A stretch of 64,000 nucleotides of DNA from Streptomyces rugosispiralis (lineage in GTDB: Bacteria > Actinomycetota > Actinomycetes > Streptomycetales > Streptomycetaceae). The translations under genes and the position numbers were made by a program. Each line of letters starts with the position of its first letter. Position 1 is the first letter of the stretch. The notes beneath the pieces were generated by a model, which was given only the letters and a program-made list of their open reading frames with translations, made no database searches and was not told the DNA's origin. Of the stretch, positions 25,100-33,950 are shown piece after piece. The DNA lies in NCBI RefSeq assembly GCF_024505145.1, contig NZ_JANIAA010000001.1:558001-622000 (forward strand), in the 5' to 3' direction.

Positions 25100-25855
25100 A
25101 TGTTCTCCAAGGTGAGCGGTCCCGTGCGGCTCGCGGATCGGGTCGCGGCGATACTCTCGGAAGAGATCGAGTCCGGACGGCTGGCCGAGGGCGACAAGCT
25201 CCCGACCGAAGTGGAGCTGGTCAAGCAGCTGGGCGTCAGCCGGACCGTCGTACGCGAGGCCGTGTCCAGGCTGCGCAACGCGGGCCTGGTCGAACCGCGC
25301 CAAGGGCTCGGCGTGTTCGTGATGCCGCGCCGCACCCGGCCGCTGGATCTGGAGGCCGAGACCGCCGAGGACACCAAGTCCAAGGTGCGGCAGATCGTGG
25401 AGGTGCGCCGCCCCATCGAGGGCGAGGCCGCGTACCTCGCGGCCACCCGGGCCACCCCGGCCGATCTCGTCCGGATGCGTCAGGCCCTGGAGGCCATCGA
25501 CGCGGCGGTGGCGGCCGGTGGCGACGGCGTGGACGAGGATCTCGTCTTCCACCGCTCCATCGCCGAATCGACCGGGAACCCGGTGATGCTCTCGACGCTG
25601 CGCTACCTCGGCGAGGTGCTGCGCAGCGGAATCCGCGTCACGCGTGCGAACGAGGCGCGGCGCGGCGACTTCCTCGAAGCGGTCCGGCAGGAGCACCACG
25701 CCATCCTGGCCGCCATCGAGGCCCGCGACACCGAGGCGGCCCGCGACGCGGCACTGCTCCACCTGAGACACGCGGCGTCCCGGCTGCAGGACGCGGACGA
25801 GGGGTTCTGGACCGAGACCGGGAACCTCGAGGTGGATCTCGACGCCGCGCCCTGA
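25100..25855 (+). CDS. GntR-family regulator, FCD (FadR-like) subfamily
   Basis: 251 residues from ATG 25100, chosen because the HTH starts at once (VRLADRVAAILSEEIESG). The wHTH continues TEVELVKQLGVSRTVVREAVSRL with RQGLGVFV, and the C-terminal FCD helix bundle has the metal-site residues in VDEDLVFHRSIAESTGN and EHHAILAAIEARD. It lies 156 bases after denD and probably senses a tetronate or pathway intermediate. The GGTCAT-CAT-ATGACC element upstream of ltnD is its likely target. Confidence 0.9.
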   Translation: MFSKVSGPVRLADRVAAILSEEIESGRLAEGDKLPTEVELVKQLGVSRTVVREAVSRLRNAGLVEPRQGLGVFVMPRRTRPLDLEAETAEDTKSKVRQIVEVRRPIEGEAAYLAATRATPADLVRMRQALEAIDAAVAAGGDGVDEDLVFHRSIAESTGNPVMLSTLRYLGEVLRSGIRVTRANEARRGDFLEAVRQEHHAILAAIEARDTEAARDAALLHLRHAASRLQDADEGFWTETGNLEVDLDAAP

Positions 25856-25863
25856 TGAGGCGC

Positions 25864-25937
25864 GATGGGCGGCGCGGGTCGCTCAGCGGATGGGCGGCGC
25901 TCGTCGCTCAGCGGATGGGCCGTGTCTCGCTCAGCGG
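25864..25937. repeat. Three imperfect 25-bp direct repeats
   Basis: Copies begin at 25864, 25889 and 25914, each starting GATGGGC and ending CGCTCAGCG. They fill the gap between the GntR stop and the WYL gene end, next to a second, separate repeat array inside the WYL gene. Confidence 0.75.
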
Positions 25938-27022
25938 CCCGGGGGCGGCATCGTGGACCCGGTGGGTGCCTCGGTGGACCCGGTGGGTGCCTCGGTGGAC
26001 CCGGTAGGTGCCTCGGTGGACCCGGTGGGCGCCTCCGCGGCGGCCTCGGCGAAGCGGCGGGCCAGATGGGCGAAGGCTTCCCTCAGCTCGGGCGGCCCGA
26101 CGACCTCGATGTCGGCGTCGAACCGGCCGAGGGTGGCGGCCAGTCCGGGCCATGACCACGCGCCCAGGACGAGCCGGCAACGGTCCGGGCCGAGTTCCTC
26201 GACGACTCCGTCCCGGGTGTAGGTGGACACGACGGACGCGGGCAGGTCGAGGATGACCTCACCTCGGCATGGCCAGCCACCCGAGCCGTCAGAGCCCTGG
26301 AACCTGCTCGCGACGAAGGCGGCCACCTCCCCTCCGGGCACATCGCGCGGGGTGAAGCGCGGCCCGGTGGGGGTGCGCGGGGTGATCCGGTCGACGCGGA
26401 AGGTGCGCCAGTCGGCGCGGTCGAGGTCCCAGGCCACGAGATACCAGCGCCCGCCCCGGGTGACGAGGTGGTGTGGCTCCACCCGTCGCGGCGGAGTGGC
26501 GGTGGGGTCGGCATCGAAGGCACCCGGTGCGGACACGGGTACGTAGTCGAAGCGCAGCACCTCGCGGGCGCGGACGGCCGTGCCGAGGGCCATGAGCACC
26601 CGCGGGCCGACCTGCGGATTCGGCGCGGCTCCGGCACCTCGCACGGCGGTCACCTGAAGGGCGTCGACGCGATGGCGCAACCGCGCGGGCATCACCTGCC
26701 GGACGGTGCTCAGCGCACGCGCGGCCGCTTCCTCGATCCCCGCCCCGGTGACGGTGGCGGTCTGCAGCGCCACGGCGAGGGCCACGGCCTGGTCGTCGTC
26801 GAACAGCAGCGGCGGCAGGTCCGAACCGGCGCCGAGCCGATAGCCCCCGTCGGGACCCTTGGCGGCCACGATGGGGTAGCCGAGCTCGCGCAGGCGGTCG
26901 ACATCGCGGCGCACGGTGCGCGGGCTGACGTCCAGCCGCTCGGCCAGCAGCTGCCCGGGCCAGTCCCGGCGCGCCTGGAGCAGCGAGAGCAGTGACAGCA
27001 GTCGCGCTGAGGTCTTCGGCAT
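25931..27022 (-). CDS. WYL-domain transcriptional regulator with a repeat tail
   Basis: 363 residues from ATG 27022. The N-terminal HTH is SARLLSLLSLLQARRDWPG, then LAERLDVSPRTVRRDVDRLRELG. The WYL domain includes RRVEPHHLVTRGGRWYLVAWD and DWRTFRVDRITPR, and the WCX extension follows. Such proteins sense ligands, in some cases nucleic acids. The extreme C-terminus is four tandem copies of EAPTGST encoded by a 21-bp repeat. It is divergent from the DinB gene, a common partner of this regulator type. Confidence 0.9.
   Translation of the reverse strand: MPKTSARLLSLLSLLQARRDWPGQLLAERLDVSPRTVRRDVDRLRELGYPIVAAKGPDGGYRLGAGSDLPPLLFDDDQAVALAVALQTATVTGAGIEEAAARALSTVRQVMPARLRHRVDALQVTAVRGAGAAPNPQVGPRVLMALGTAVRAREVLRFDYVPVSAPGAFDADPTATPPRRVEPHHLVTRGGRWYLVAWDLDRADWRTFRVDRITPRTPTGPRFTPRDVPGGEVAAFVASRFQGSDGSGGWPCRGEVILDLPASVVSTYTRDGVVEELGPDRCRLVLGAWSWPGLAATLGRFDADIEVVGPPELREAFAHLARRFAEAAAEAPTGSTEAPTGSTEAPTGSTEAPTGSTMPPPGR
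25953..26036 (-). repeat. Four 21-bp tandem repeats inside the WYL gene
   Basis: Units start at 25953, 25974, 25995 and 26016 and are near-identical (one or two base differences each). A 21-bp period keeps the frame, so gain or loss of units would change only the EAPTGST tail length. Confidence 0.9.
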
Positions 27023-27120
27023 GACATCGATTCTGCCCGGAGAAGCGGCCACAACCTGTCCGCTACCCCTGCGACGGTTGTCCTCGTCAGACGATGAGAA
27101 CGACCGAAGGACCCATCACC

Positions 27121-27699
27121 GTGACCGCCACCACCACTCCCGCCACCACCCTCGACGGCGAGCGGGCCGACCTGCTCGCCGAACTCGCCGCCGCGCGCTC
27201 CGCCCTCACCACCACGGTGCGCGGGCTCGGCGACGAGCAGGCCGACCAGCGTCCGACGGCCAGCGCGCTGTGCCTGGGCGGGCTGATCAAGCACGTCGCG
27301 GCCATCGAGGAGAGCTGGCTGCGTTTCGTCCTCGAAGGCCCGTCGGCGATGCGTTACGACCTGCCCGACGGTGTCACCTGGGCCGACCTCGCGGCCGGTA
27401 CCGCACGGGAGATCCCGCAGTGGGCGATCGACAACCAGAACAACTTCCAGATGCTGCCCGGTGAGACGCTGGCCGGGGTCCTCCAGCGCTACGCGGAGGT
27501 CGCCGCCCGGAGCGAGGAGATCATCACCGCCGTCCCCGACCTGTCGGCGACACACCCGCTGCCCGAGGCGCCCTGGAACGAGCCGGGCGCGGCGCACAGC
27601 GTGCGCCGGGTGCTGATGCACGTCATCGCCGAGACCGCCCAGCACGCCGGGCACGCGGACATCATCCGCGAGTCGCTCGACGGGCAGAAGGCCGGCTGA
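27121..27699 (+). CDS. DinB-family protein
   Basis: 192 residues from GTG 27121, which has GAAGGA about twelve bases upstream; ATG 27094 in the same frame has no ribosome site. It is a four-helix DinB/YfiT-type bundle with metal histidines in LGGLIKHVAAIEESWLRF and HVIAETAQHAGHADIIRE. The family includes thiol-transferases and stress proteins and no specific reaction can be assigned. It is divergent from the WYL regulator and likely under its control. Confidence 0.85.
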   Translation: MTATTTPATTLDGERADLLAELAAARSALTTTVRGLGDEQADQRPTASALCLGGLIKHVAAIEESWLRFVLEGPSAMRYDLPDGVTWADLAAGTAREIPQWAIDNQNNFQMLPGETLAGVLQRYAEVAARSEEIITAVPDLSATHPLPEAPWNEPGAAHSVRRVLMHVIAETAQHAGHADIIRESLDGQKAG

Positions 27700-27716
27700 C
27701 CGCCGACCCGATCTCC

Positions 27717-27758
27717 CCGGAGCCGTGCCGGTGACGGCCGTCACCGGCACGGCTCCGG
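27717..27758 (+). terminator. 20-bp perfect hairpin after DinB
   Basis: CCGGAGCCGTGCCGGTGACG (27717-27736) pairs exactly with 27739-27758 across a 2-base loop. It lies 18 bases after the DinB stop and 38 bases before the next start, so it should separate the two units. Confidence 0.75.
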
Positions 27759-27796
27759 AACCCAAGAGCCAAGGAACCGAAGGGAACGGCGCGACA

Positions 27797-28837
27797 GTGA
27801 AGACGCGTGAGCTGGGGCGGACCGGTATCCGGGTCAGCCCCTACTGCCTGGGCACGATGATGTTCGGCCAGGCGGGCAACCCCGATCACGACGACTGTGT
27901 CCGGATCATCCACCGGGCGCTGGACTCGGGGATCAACTTCATCGACACCGCCGATGTGTACGGCCCCCACGGGGAGTCCGAGGACATCGTGGGCAAGGCG
28001 CTGAAGGGCCGGCGTGCCGACATCGTGCTGGCCACCAAGGTCAACGGCACGATGGGGGCGGACCCCAACCGTGGCGGCAGCTCCCGGCGCTGGATCATCA
28101 CCGAGGTCGAGCAGTCGCTGCGGCGTCTGGGGACCGACCACATCGACCTCTATCAGGTCCACCATCCCGACCCGCACACCGATATCGAGGAGACGCTCTC
28201 CGCCCTGACCGATCTGGTGCGCAGCGGCAAGGTGCGCGCCATCGGCTCCTCCAACCTCCCGGCCTCGGAGATCGTCGAGGCGCAGTGGGTCGCCGACCGG
28301 CGCGGACTGCACCGCTTCCGCACCGAGCAGCCCGCGTACTCCATCCTCAGCCGCGCCGTCGAGCGGGAGATCCTGCCGGTCTGCGGGCGCTACGGCATGG
28401 GCGTGCTGGTGTGGAGTCCGCTGGCGATGGGCCTGCTCACCGGCCGCTACCGCAAGGGCGGGCCCACGGTGCGGAACGCGCGGATGAAGTGGGTGCCCCG
28501 GCATCTGACCGACGAGCGCAAACTCGACGCCGTGGAGCGGCTCATCCCGCTGGCCGAGGAGGCCGGACTGTCGCTGACCCACCTGGCGATGGCCTTCGCC
28601 ATCACCCACCCCGGCGTCACCTCCGCCATCATCGGGCCACGCACCATGGAGCATCTGGAGGATCTCCTGGCCGGGGCCGCGGTCGCCCTCGACGACGAGG
28701 TCCTCGACCGGATCGACCGGATCGTGGCCCCCGGGACCGACATCGGCCCGCTCGATGTGTCCTACACCCCGCCGTCCGTCCAGCTCCCGGCGCTCCGGCG
28801 GCGATCGGCCGACGAACGGGCCGCGGTGGCACGATGA
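27797..28837 (+). CDS. Aldo/keto reductase
   Basis: 346 residues from GTG 27797. The barrel shows the AKR tetrad: Asp and Tyr in FIDTADVYGPHGESE, Lys in VLATKVNG and His in LYQVHHPD. Cofactor-binding residues lie in SAIIGPRTMEHLEDLL. It is closest in pattern to the large NADP-dependent bacterial AKRs of broad specificity. Its stop overlaps the start of the AlkZ-like gene by 4 bases. A paralogue at 43.7-44.7 kb is frameshifted. Confidence 0.9.
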   Translation: MKTRELGRTGIRVSPYCLGTMMFGQAGNPDHDDCVRIIHRALDSGINFIDTADVYGPHGESEDIVGKALKGRRADIVLATKVNGTMGADPNRGGSSRRWIITEVEQSLRRLGTDHIDLYQVHHPDPHTDIEETLSALTDLVRSGKVRAIGSSNLPASEIVEAQWVADRRGLHRFRTEQPAYSILSRAVEREILPVCGRYGMGVLVWSPLAMGLLTGRYRKGGPTVRNARMKWVPRHLTDERKLDAVERLIPLAEEAGLSLTHLAMAFAITHPGVTSAIIGPRTMEHLEDLLAGAAVALDDEVLDRIDRIVAPGTDIGPLDVSYTPPSVQLPALRRRSADERAAVAR

Positions 28838-29934
28838 CCGTTCTCGGCAACCGGGCGCTGGGCCGGGCGGCGCTCGCCCGGCAGTTGCTGCTCGATCGGG
28901 CCGACCTGCCGGTCCACGACGCCGTCGCGCAGCTGTGCGGCATGCAGGCGCAGGAACCGCAGGAGCCGTTCACCGGGCTCTGGTCGCGGCTGCGCGCGTT
29001 CGACCCCGCGGCCCTCTCGGACCTGCTGATGCAGCGAAGCGTGGTACGGACCCACCTCATGCGCCGCACCGTCCATCTCCTCACCGCCGAGGACATCGTG
29101 GCCTGGCGAGCCCGCCACGACGCCATGCTGCGCCAGCGGGTGCTCGGGACCTACCGCCGCGAGCTGGCGGGGATGGAGCTGGACGAACTCGCCACCGCGG
29201 GCCGGGCGGTGATGGCTGACGGCGAGCCGCGCTCGATGGCCGAGCTGGTCGGGGCGCTCGCCGCGCGCTGGCCGGGCCCGGCGCCGCGGGCGCTGGGCGA
29301 GATGCTGATCGCCGCCCTCGTCCCGGTGGCGCAGGCCCCGCCCCGGGGGCTGTGGCGCGCCAGGGGAGGGGTGCGTAACGTCCTGCTCTCCTCCTGGCTG
29401 GGGCGGGAGGTGGACCCGCCCGCCCCCGACGGCGCCGACCCGGTCGGCCAGGCGCTGGTACGCCGCTATCTGGCCGCCTTCGGCCCCGCGGCCTCGGCCG
29501 ATCTGCGCGCCTGGTGCGGTCTGGCCGGGCTGCCGGCCGCGGTGGCCGCGATCCGGGAGGAGCTGGTCACCTTCCGCGATGAACGCGGCCGGGAGCTGTT
29601 CGACCTCCCCGACGCGCCACGTCCCGACCCCGATACCCCCGCGCCGGTGCGGTTCCTGCCCGCGTTCGACAACGCGATCCTCGGTTACCACGACCGCGGC
29701 CGGATCATCGACGACGCCCACCGCGGCCTGTCGGTCGCCGGGGAGCGCGTGGTGCTGGTGGACGGCCGTGTCGCCGCGACCTGGAGGGTGGACGCCGCCA
29801 CCGTGGTCGTCAGCCCGCTGGGCCGCCTCTCCTCAGCCGACCGCACGGCCGTCGGAGAGGAGGGCCGGGAGCTGGCGTCGTTCCTCTCCGACGGCGAGAG
29901 CCACCGCGTGCGCGTCGCCACCTCGCCGGACTGA
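28834..29934 (+). CDS. Winged-helix DNA-binding protein of the AlkZ/YcaQ (HTH_42) family
   Basis: 366 residues from ATG 28834. The N-terminus reads LLLDRADLPVHDAVAQLCGM followed by QAQEP, and the Q-A-Q fits the catalytic QxQ motif of AlkZ glycosylases. Further marks are VRTHLMRRTVHLLTAEDI, the LVRRYLAAFGPAASADLRAW region and the late PAFDNAILGYHDR. Streptomyces AlkZ (from the azinomycin cluster) and E. coli YcaQ unhook interstrand crosslinks. Whether this paralogue is a glycosylase is not shown. Coupling to an aldo/keto reductase is unusual. Confidence 0.82.
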   Translation: MTVLGNRALGRAALARQLLLDRADLPVHDAVAQLCGMQAQEPQEPFTGLWSRLRAFDPAALSDLLMQRSVVRTHLMRRTVHLLTAEDIVAWRARHDAMLRQRVLGTYRRELAGMELDELATAGRAVMADGEPRSMAELVGALAARWPGPAPRALGEMLIAALVPVAQAPPRGLWRARGGVRNVLLSSWLGREVDPPAPDGADPVGQALVRRYLAAFGPAASADLRAWCGLAGLPAAVAAIREELVTFRDERGRELFDLPDAPRPDPDTPAPVRFLPAFDNAILGYHDRGRIIDDAHRGLSVAGERVVLVDGRVAATWRVDAATVVVSPLGRLSSADRTAVGEEGRELASFLSDGESHRVRVATSPD

Positions 29935-29957
29935 GCGACGCGAACGGGCCGCCCGCG

Positions 29958-31190
29958 TCATGGGGCGGGGTCCTCCTGGCGCAGAGACGCGGTCCGGTCG
30001 CCCGGCGCTGCGGGGCTCGCGGCCGATGCGGAACGCCCACGGGGGCGGGCGAAGTGGCGCATCATCGGCACCTCGACACCGCGCCACAGCAGCAGCGACA
30101 CCGCCACGCAGAACGCCGACACCACCACGGACAACAGCGCGGCGGTCACCGTGTCGAACGTCCGCCGGTCCAGCAGCACCCGGATCTCGTACAGCAGCGG
30201 GAAGTGGACCATGTACAGCGCGAACGACGCCTCGCCCAGCAGCACCAGGCCACGACGGCCCAGCCGGCTCTCCCGCCCCTCGATATCGCGGGCGGCGATG
30301 GCCGGGATGAGGGCGGCCATCGGCAGACAGGTCGCGGCTCCCCACAGGTACTCCTCGGGCAGCTGCGTCCGCGCCGCGAAGACTCCCGCCAGGGCGAGCA
30401 GCGGCCACCGCCGACGCAGCGTCGGCCAGCGGTCGAGCTGGACCACCCGGGCGAGCACCAGTCCGAGGACGAACTCCAGCAGCCGCACCGGCGGGAAGAA
30501 GTAGATCAGCCACCAGCGCTCCGTCGAGAGCGGCGACCAACTCCCGGGCGCCGCCTCGTCGGTCACGGCCGTCGCCACCAGCGGCATCGTCAGCACCAGC
30601 CCCGCCACCAGGGCGATGACCGGCCAGAGCAGCCGTGCCGGGAGTGCGCGCACCGGCCGGATCAGCAGGGGGAAGAGGAGGTAGAAGAACGCCTCGCAGG
30701 AGATGGACCAGGTCACCGGATTGACGCTGCTGAAATCGGCCATGTCCGGCACCCAGGCGTGCACCAGCAGCAGATTCCGGACCGCCTCCCCCGGCCGCGG
30801 GTCCGGCACCGGAAGCAGCGCGGCGGTGCCCGTCGCCATCAGCAGGCCCAGCATCAGTGACCAGGTCACCACATGGTTGGGGAAGATCTTCACCAGCCGG
30901 CGGCGCCAGAACCGGACGGCGGTGTCGGCCGGAGAGGCGTTCCACGCCAGTACGAAACCGCTGAGCAGGAAGAACGAGGAGACCGCCGCCGCGCTCGCCA
31001 TGGACGAGGCGTCGGCGGCCTCATAGACCCCCTGGTCCTCGAAGAATCTGCCCAGCGTCAGCACATGGCCCGCCAACACCACACCGGCCAGCAGAAAGCG
31101 AAGCCCGGTCAACGACGGCAGCCGATCGCCACGCGGCAACACCCCGGCCAAAGGAGACCCCTCTCCATACGAAGCAGGCACAGCACCCAC
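29958..31190 (-). CDS. Acyltransferase-3 family integral membrane protein
   Basis: 410 residues with about ten membrane helices. It has the family motifs LPSLTGLRFLLAGVVLAGHV (catalytic His in helix 1) and FRFWRRR-like arginines after helix 2 (TAVRFWRRRLVKIFPNHVV). It probably O-acetylates an extracytoplasmic sugar or lipid. The start is GTG 31190, based on family length; the ribosome site is unclear. The C-terminal 25 residues are Ala/Pro/Ser-rich. It stands alone, tail to tail with the AlkZ-like gene. Confidence 0.88.
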   Translation of the reverse strand: MGAVPASYGEGSPLAGVLPRGDRLPSLTGLRFLLAGVVLAGHVLTLGRFFEDQGVYEAADASSMASAAAVSSFFLLSGFVLAWNASPADTAVRFWRRRLVKIFPNHVVTWSLMLGLLMATGTAALLPVPDPRPGEAVRNLLLVHAWVPDMADFSSVNPVTWSISCEAFFYLLFPLLIRPVRALPARLLWPVIALVAGLVLTMPLVATAVTDEAAPGSWSPLSTERWWLIYFFPPVRLLEFVLGLVLARVVQLDRWPTLRRRWPLLALAGVFAARTQLPEEYLWGAATCLPMAALIPAIAARDIEGRESRLGRRGLVLLGEASFALYMVHFPLLYEIRVLLDRRTFDTVTAALLSVVVSAFCVAVSLLLWRGVEVPMMRHFARPRGRSASAASPAAPGDRTASLRQEDPAP

Positions 31191-31274
31191 GAGCCTGCCC
31201 GTCGCACCGTCCCGGTCCCAATACCGCCCCTACGGGAACATCCAGGCGAACACCACCACCCCCGGAGGGGCGCG

Positions 31275-32180
31275 TCAGCGTGCGCCCGGGAGCACGGGCG
31301 AGAGCCGGTAGGCGTTCCCGTGGCTGATCACGCGTCCTGCGGTGGGCGGCGGGAAGTGGGTGCCGAGCAGGAGGGTGTCCGTGTCGGCGAGGGCGCCGAA
31401 GAGCTTGTGGCGGGTGGCCTCGGACTGCTCGGGGGCGATGTCGACGCACGACCCGATGGCGGGGTGGGCGAGCTGGACCGGGTGGTGGACGCAGTCACCG
31501 GTGATCAGCGCCCGCTCGTCGCGGCTGTCGAGCTGGAGGGCGATATGGCCGGGGGTGTGCCCGGGCGTGGGGATCAGCCGCAGTCCGGGGATGACCTCGG
31601 CGCCCTCGTCCGGGACGTCGGCCAGATCGAGCCGTCCCGCGTCCTCGACCGGGATCACGGAGTCGAGGAACATCTGGGCCCGCGGCTGGTCCATGTCGTA
31701 GGCCGCCCAGAACTCCCGCTCGGCGCGGGAGGTGAGGTAGCGCGCGTGCGGAAAGGTGGGCACCCATGCGCCGTCCACCGCATGGGTGTTCCAGCCGACA
31801 TGGTCGGTGTGCAGATGGGTGAGGATCACCAGGTCGATGGATTCCCGGGGGAACCCGGCGGCGGCCAGGCGCTCCAGGTAGTCGGTCCGCAGATCGTGCC
31901 AGGCCGGATTGGCCCGCGTCTTGCCGTTGCCGATGCCGGTGTCGACCAGGACCCGCGCCCCGCCCACCTCGAAGGCGAAGCTGTGGCTGGCGATGCGCAG
32001 GGTGCCGTCCTGGTCCGCGAAGTCGGGGCGCAGCCAGGCCTGCCGCGAGACCACGTCCCCGGTGGCGTCGGGCAGCAGCCACGGCCCGGTCTGCGGTGGC
32101 AGCAGCACCTCGTCGATGCGGTGGACGGCGATGTCGCCCACTGTCCAGAAGGGGATGTCGATGGCCTGGGGTGTGTGCAT
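31275..32180 (-). CDS. MBL-fold metallo-hydrolase (lactonase-like)
   Basis: 301 residues from ATG 32180. The zinc motif is TLHLHTDHVGWN-type (ILTHLHTDHVGW), with further ligands in TPGHTPGHIAL, LITGDCVHHP and GTHFPPPTAG. The sequence resembles the AHL-lactonase/methyl parathion hydrolase branch. It is divergent from the AtzG-amidase operon. Two copies of the local 13-bp operator lie between them, so it belongs to the same regulon as the amidase. Confidence 0.88.
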   Translation of the reverse strand: MHTPQAIDIPFWTVGDIAVHRIDEVLLPPQTGPWLLPDATGDVVSRQAWLRPDFADQDGTLRIASHSFAFEVGGARVLVDTGIGNGKTRANPAWHDLRTDYLERLAAAGFPRESIDLVILTHLHTDHVGWNTHAVDGAWVPTFPHARYLTSRAEREFWAAYDMDQPRAQMFLDSVIPVEDAGRLDLADVPDEGAEVIPGLRLIPTPGHTPGHIALQLDSRDERALITGDCVHHPVQLAHPAIGSCVDIAPEQSEATRHKLFGALADTDTLLLGTHFPPPTAGRVISHGNAYRLSPVLPGAR

Positions 32181-32198
32181 GGCCCGCCCTCTCTAAAC

Positions 32199-32257
32199 GC
32201 AATCCGTTTGCCTTAAGCCACCGTAGGCCCTACAGTCGACTAACGCAAACAGTTAGC
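32199..32257. promoter_or_regulatory. Two copies of a 13-bp TetR-type operator
   Basis: GCAATCCGTTTGC (32199-32211) and GCAAACAGTTAGC (32245-32257) lie between the divergent MBL and AtzG genes, 46 bases apart start to start. A third copy is upstream of the TetR gene (33923-33935). Consensus GCAANNNNTTNGC. Confidence 0.72.
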
Positions 32258-32292
32258 TTTTATCTCGTTGAGATCTCACCGAGGGAGACACC

Positions 32293-32502
32293 TTGTCCGC
32301 CGCTGAACTCACCCCTTCGGAGGCGGCCCGCTGGGCCGCACGCGCCGGGCTCCCACTGCCGGCCGAGCGCCACGCCGCCGCGGCGGCCACCGCCAACCAC
32401 ATCCACTCCGTCGTCGCCGTCCTGCGCGAGCTGGACTTCGGCGACACCCCGCCCGCCCCCGCCTACCGCGCGGGAGAGGAGCAGCACGATGCGGCCGTAT
32501 GA
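32293..32502 (+). CDS. AtzG-like (DUF4089/GatC-like) small subunit
   Basis: 69 residues from TTG 32293, supported by GAGGGAG six bases upstream. The sequence (LTPSEAARWAARAGLPLPAE, then VVAVLRELDF) is of the AtzG type, a GatC-like helical protein that wraps its partner amidase and is needed for the fold of the AtzE-AtzG complex. It overlaps the amidase start by 14 bases, which supports a stoichiometric complex. Confidence 0.75.
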   Translation: MSAAELTPSEAARWAARAGLPLPAERHAAAAATANHIHSVVAVLRELDFGDTPPAPAYRAGEEQHDAAV

Positions 32503-33880
32503 GCTGTCCCTCACCGCGGCCGCCGACGCGATCCGGACCGGCCGGCTCTCCCCCGTCGAGCTGGTGGACTCCGTCCTGGACCGCGTCGAGCGGCTGGAGC
32601 CCCAGCTGAACGCCTACGCCACGGTGACGGCCGAGCGGGCGCGCCGGGCGGCGCGCGAGGCCGCGGACGACGTCGCGGCCGGCCGTCTCCGCGGCCCGCT
32701 GCACGGGATCCCGATGGGCCTCAAGGACCTGATCGACGTCGCGGGCGTGGCCACCACCGCGAGTTCCCGGGTCCGCGCCGACCACCGCGCCCAGGCGGAC
32801 AGCACGGTCGCCGCCCGCCTGAGCGCGTCCGGCGCGGTCCTGATCGGCAAGACCCACACCCATGAGTTCGCCTACGGGCTGACCACCCCGCAGACCCACA
32901 ACGCCTGGGACACCGGCCGGGTCGCGGGCGGCTCCAGCGGCGGATCCGCCGTGGCCGTCGCCGCGGGCACCGCGGTCTTCACCCTGGGCACCGACACCGG
33001 CGGATCCATCCGCGTCCCCGCCGCGCTCAACGGGGTCGTCGGTCTCAAGCCGACGTACGGCCTCGTCCCCCGCCACGGCGTCACCTCCCTGTCGTGGTCG
33101 CTGGACCACGTCGGCCCGCTCACCCGCACCGTCGAGGACCAGGCCCTGGTCCTGGCGGTCCTGGCCGGGCACGACCCCCGCGACCCCGCCTCCCTCGCCG
33201 TCCCCGCGCGGGACCACCGGCCGGGCGCGGCCGAGGACCTGACGGGGCTGCGCGTCGGCGTGCCGCGCAACTACTACTTCGAGCGCGTCGACACGGAGGT
33301 GGAGGCCGCGGTCCGGCGGGCCGTCGACGGGCTCGAGGCCCTCGGCGCCCGCCTCGTCGAGGTCGAGATCCCCATGACCCGCTACATCCAGGCCACCCAG
33401 TGGGGCCTGATGGTGCCGGAGGCCACCGCCTACCACGAGCGCACCCTGCGCGCGGCACCCGAGCTGTACCAGGCGGATGTGCGCACCCTGCTGGAGGCGG
33501 GCGAGCTGATGCCCGCCGGGGACTATCTGCGCGCCCAGCGCTCCCGGACCCTGATGCGGCGGGAGTGGGCGCGCATGCTGGAGGACGTCGATGTGATCGC
33601 CGCCCCCACGGTCCCGGCCACCGCGGTGAAGGCCGACCAGGAGACGATCACCTGGCCGGACGGCACCGTCGAAGCCGTCTCCGACGCCTATGTGCGCCTC
33701 TCGGCCCCCGCCAACCTCACCGGGGTGCCGTCGCTGTCCGTCCCGGTCGGCCACGACACGGCGGGCCTGCCGATCGGTATGCAGCTCCTCGGGCGGCCGC
33801 TCGGGGAGAGCGTGCTCCTGCGGGTCGGCCACGCCTACGAGCGGACGCGGCCCGCCCGCGAGCCGGCGACGGCGGCCTGA
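32489..33880 (+). CDS. Amidase-signature hydrolase (AtzE/GatA-like)
   Basis: 463 residues from ATG 32489, inside the AtzG end. The Ser-cisSer-Lys triad is visible: Lys in MGLKDLIDVAG, cis-Ser in GGSSGGSAVAV and nucleophile Ser in TDTGGSIRVPAAL. The C-terminal NLTGVPSLSVPVG and GLPIGMQLLGRP are also family marks. With AtzG beside it, the pair resembles 1-carboxybiuret hydrolase complexes, but no other cyanuric acid genes are present, so the substrate is open. Transcription is probably controlled by the downstream TetR. Confidence 0.9.
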   Translation: MRPYELSLTAAADAIRTGRLSPVELVDSVLDRVERLEPQLNAYATVTAERARRAAREAADDVAAGRLRGPLHGIPMGLKDLIDVAGVATTASSRVRADHRAQADSTVAARLSASGAVLIGKTHTHEFAYGLTTPQTHNAWDTGRVAGGSSGGSAVAVAAGTAVFTLGTDTGGSIRVPAALNGVVGLKPTYGLVPRHGVTSLSWSLDHVGPLTRTVEDQALVLAVLAGHDPRDPASLAVPARDHRPGAAEDLTGLRVGVPRNYYFERVDTEVEAAVRRAVDGLEALGARLVEVEIPMTRYIQATQWGLMVPEATAYHERTLRAAPELYQADVRTLLEAGELMPAGDYLRAQRSRTLMRREWARMLEDVDVIAAPTVPATAVKADQETITWPDGTVEAVSDAYVRLSAPANLTGVPSLSVPVGHDTAGLPIGMQLLGRPLGESVLLRVGHAYERTRPAREPATAA

Positions 33881-33922
33881 CGCGTCCCCCCGGCGGTCCC
33901 GGGGTGCACCCCTTCCCCAGAA

Positions 33923-33935
33923 GCAACAGATTTGC
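33923..33935. promoter_or_regulatory. Third copy of the 13-bp operator, before the TetR gene
   Basis: GCAACAGATTTGC, flanked by AA and TT so that the symmetry extends to AAGCAA...TTGCTT. It lies 15 bases before the TetR ATG, which implies autoregulation. Confidence 0.7.
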
Positions 33936-33950
33936 TTTAAGGTGGGATGA

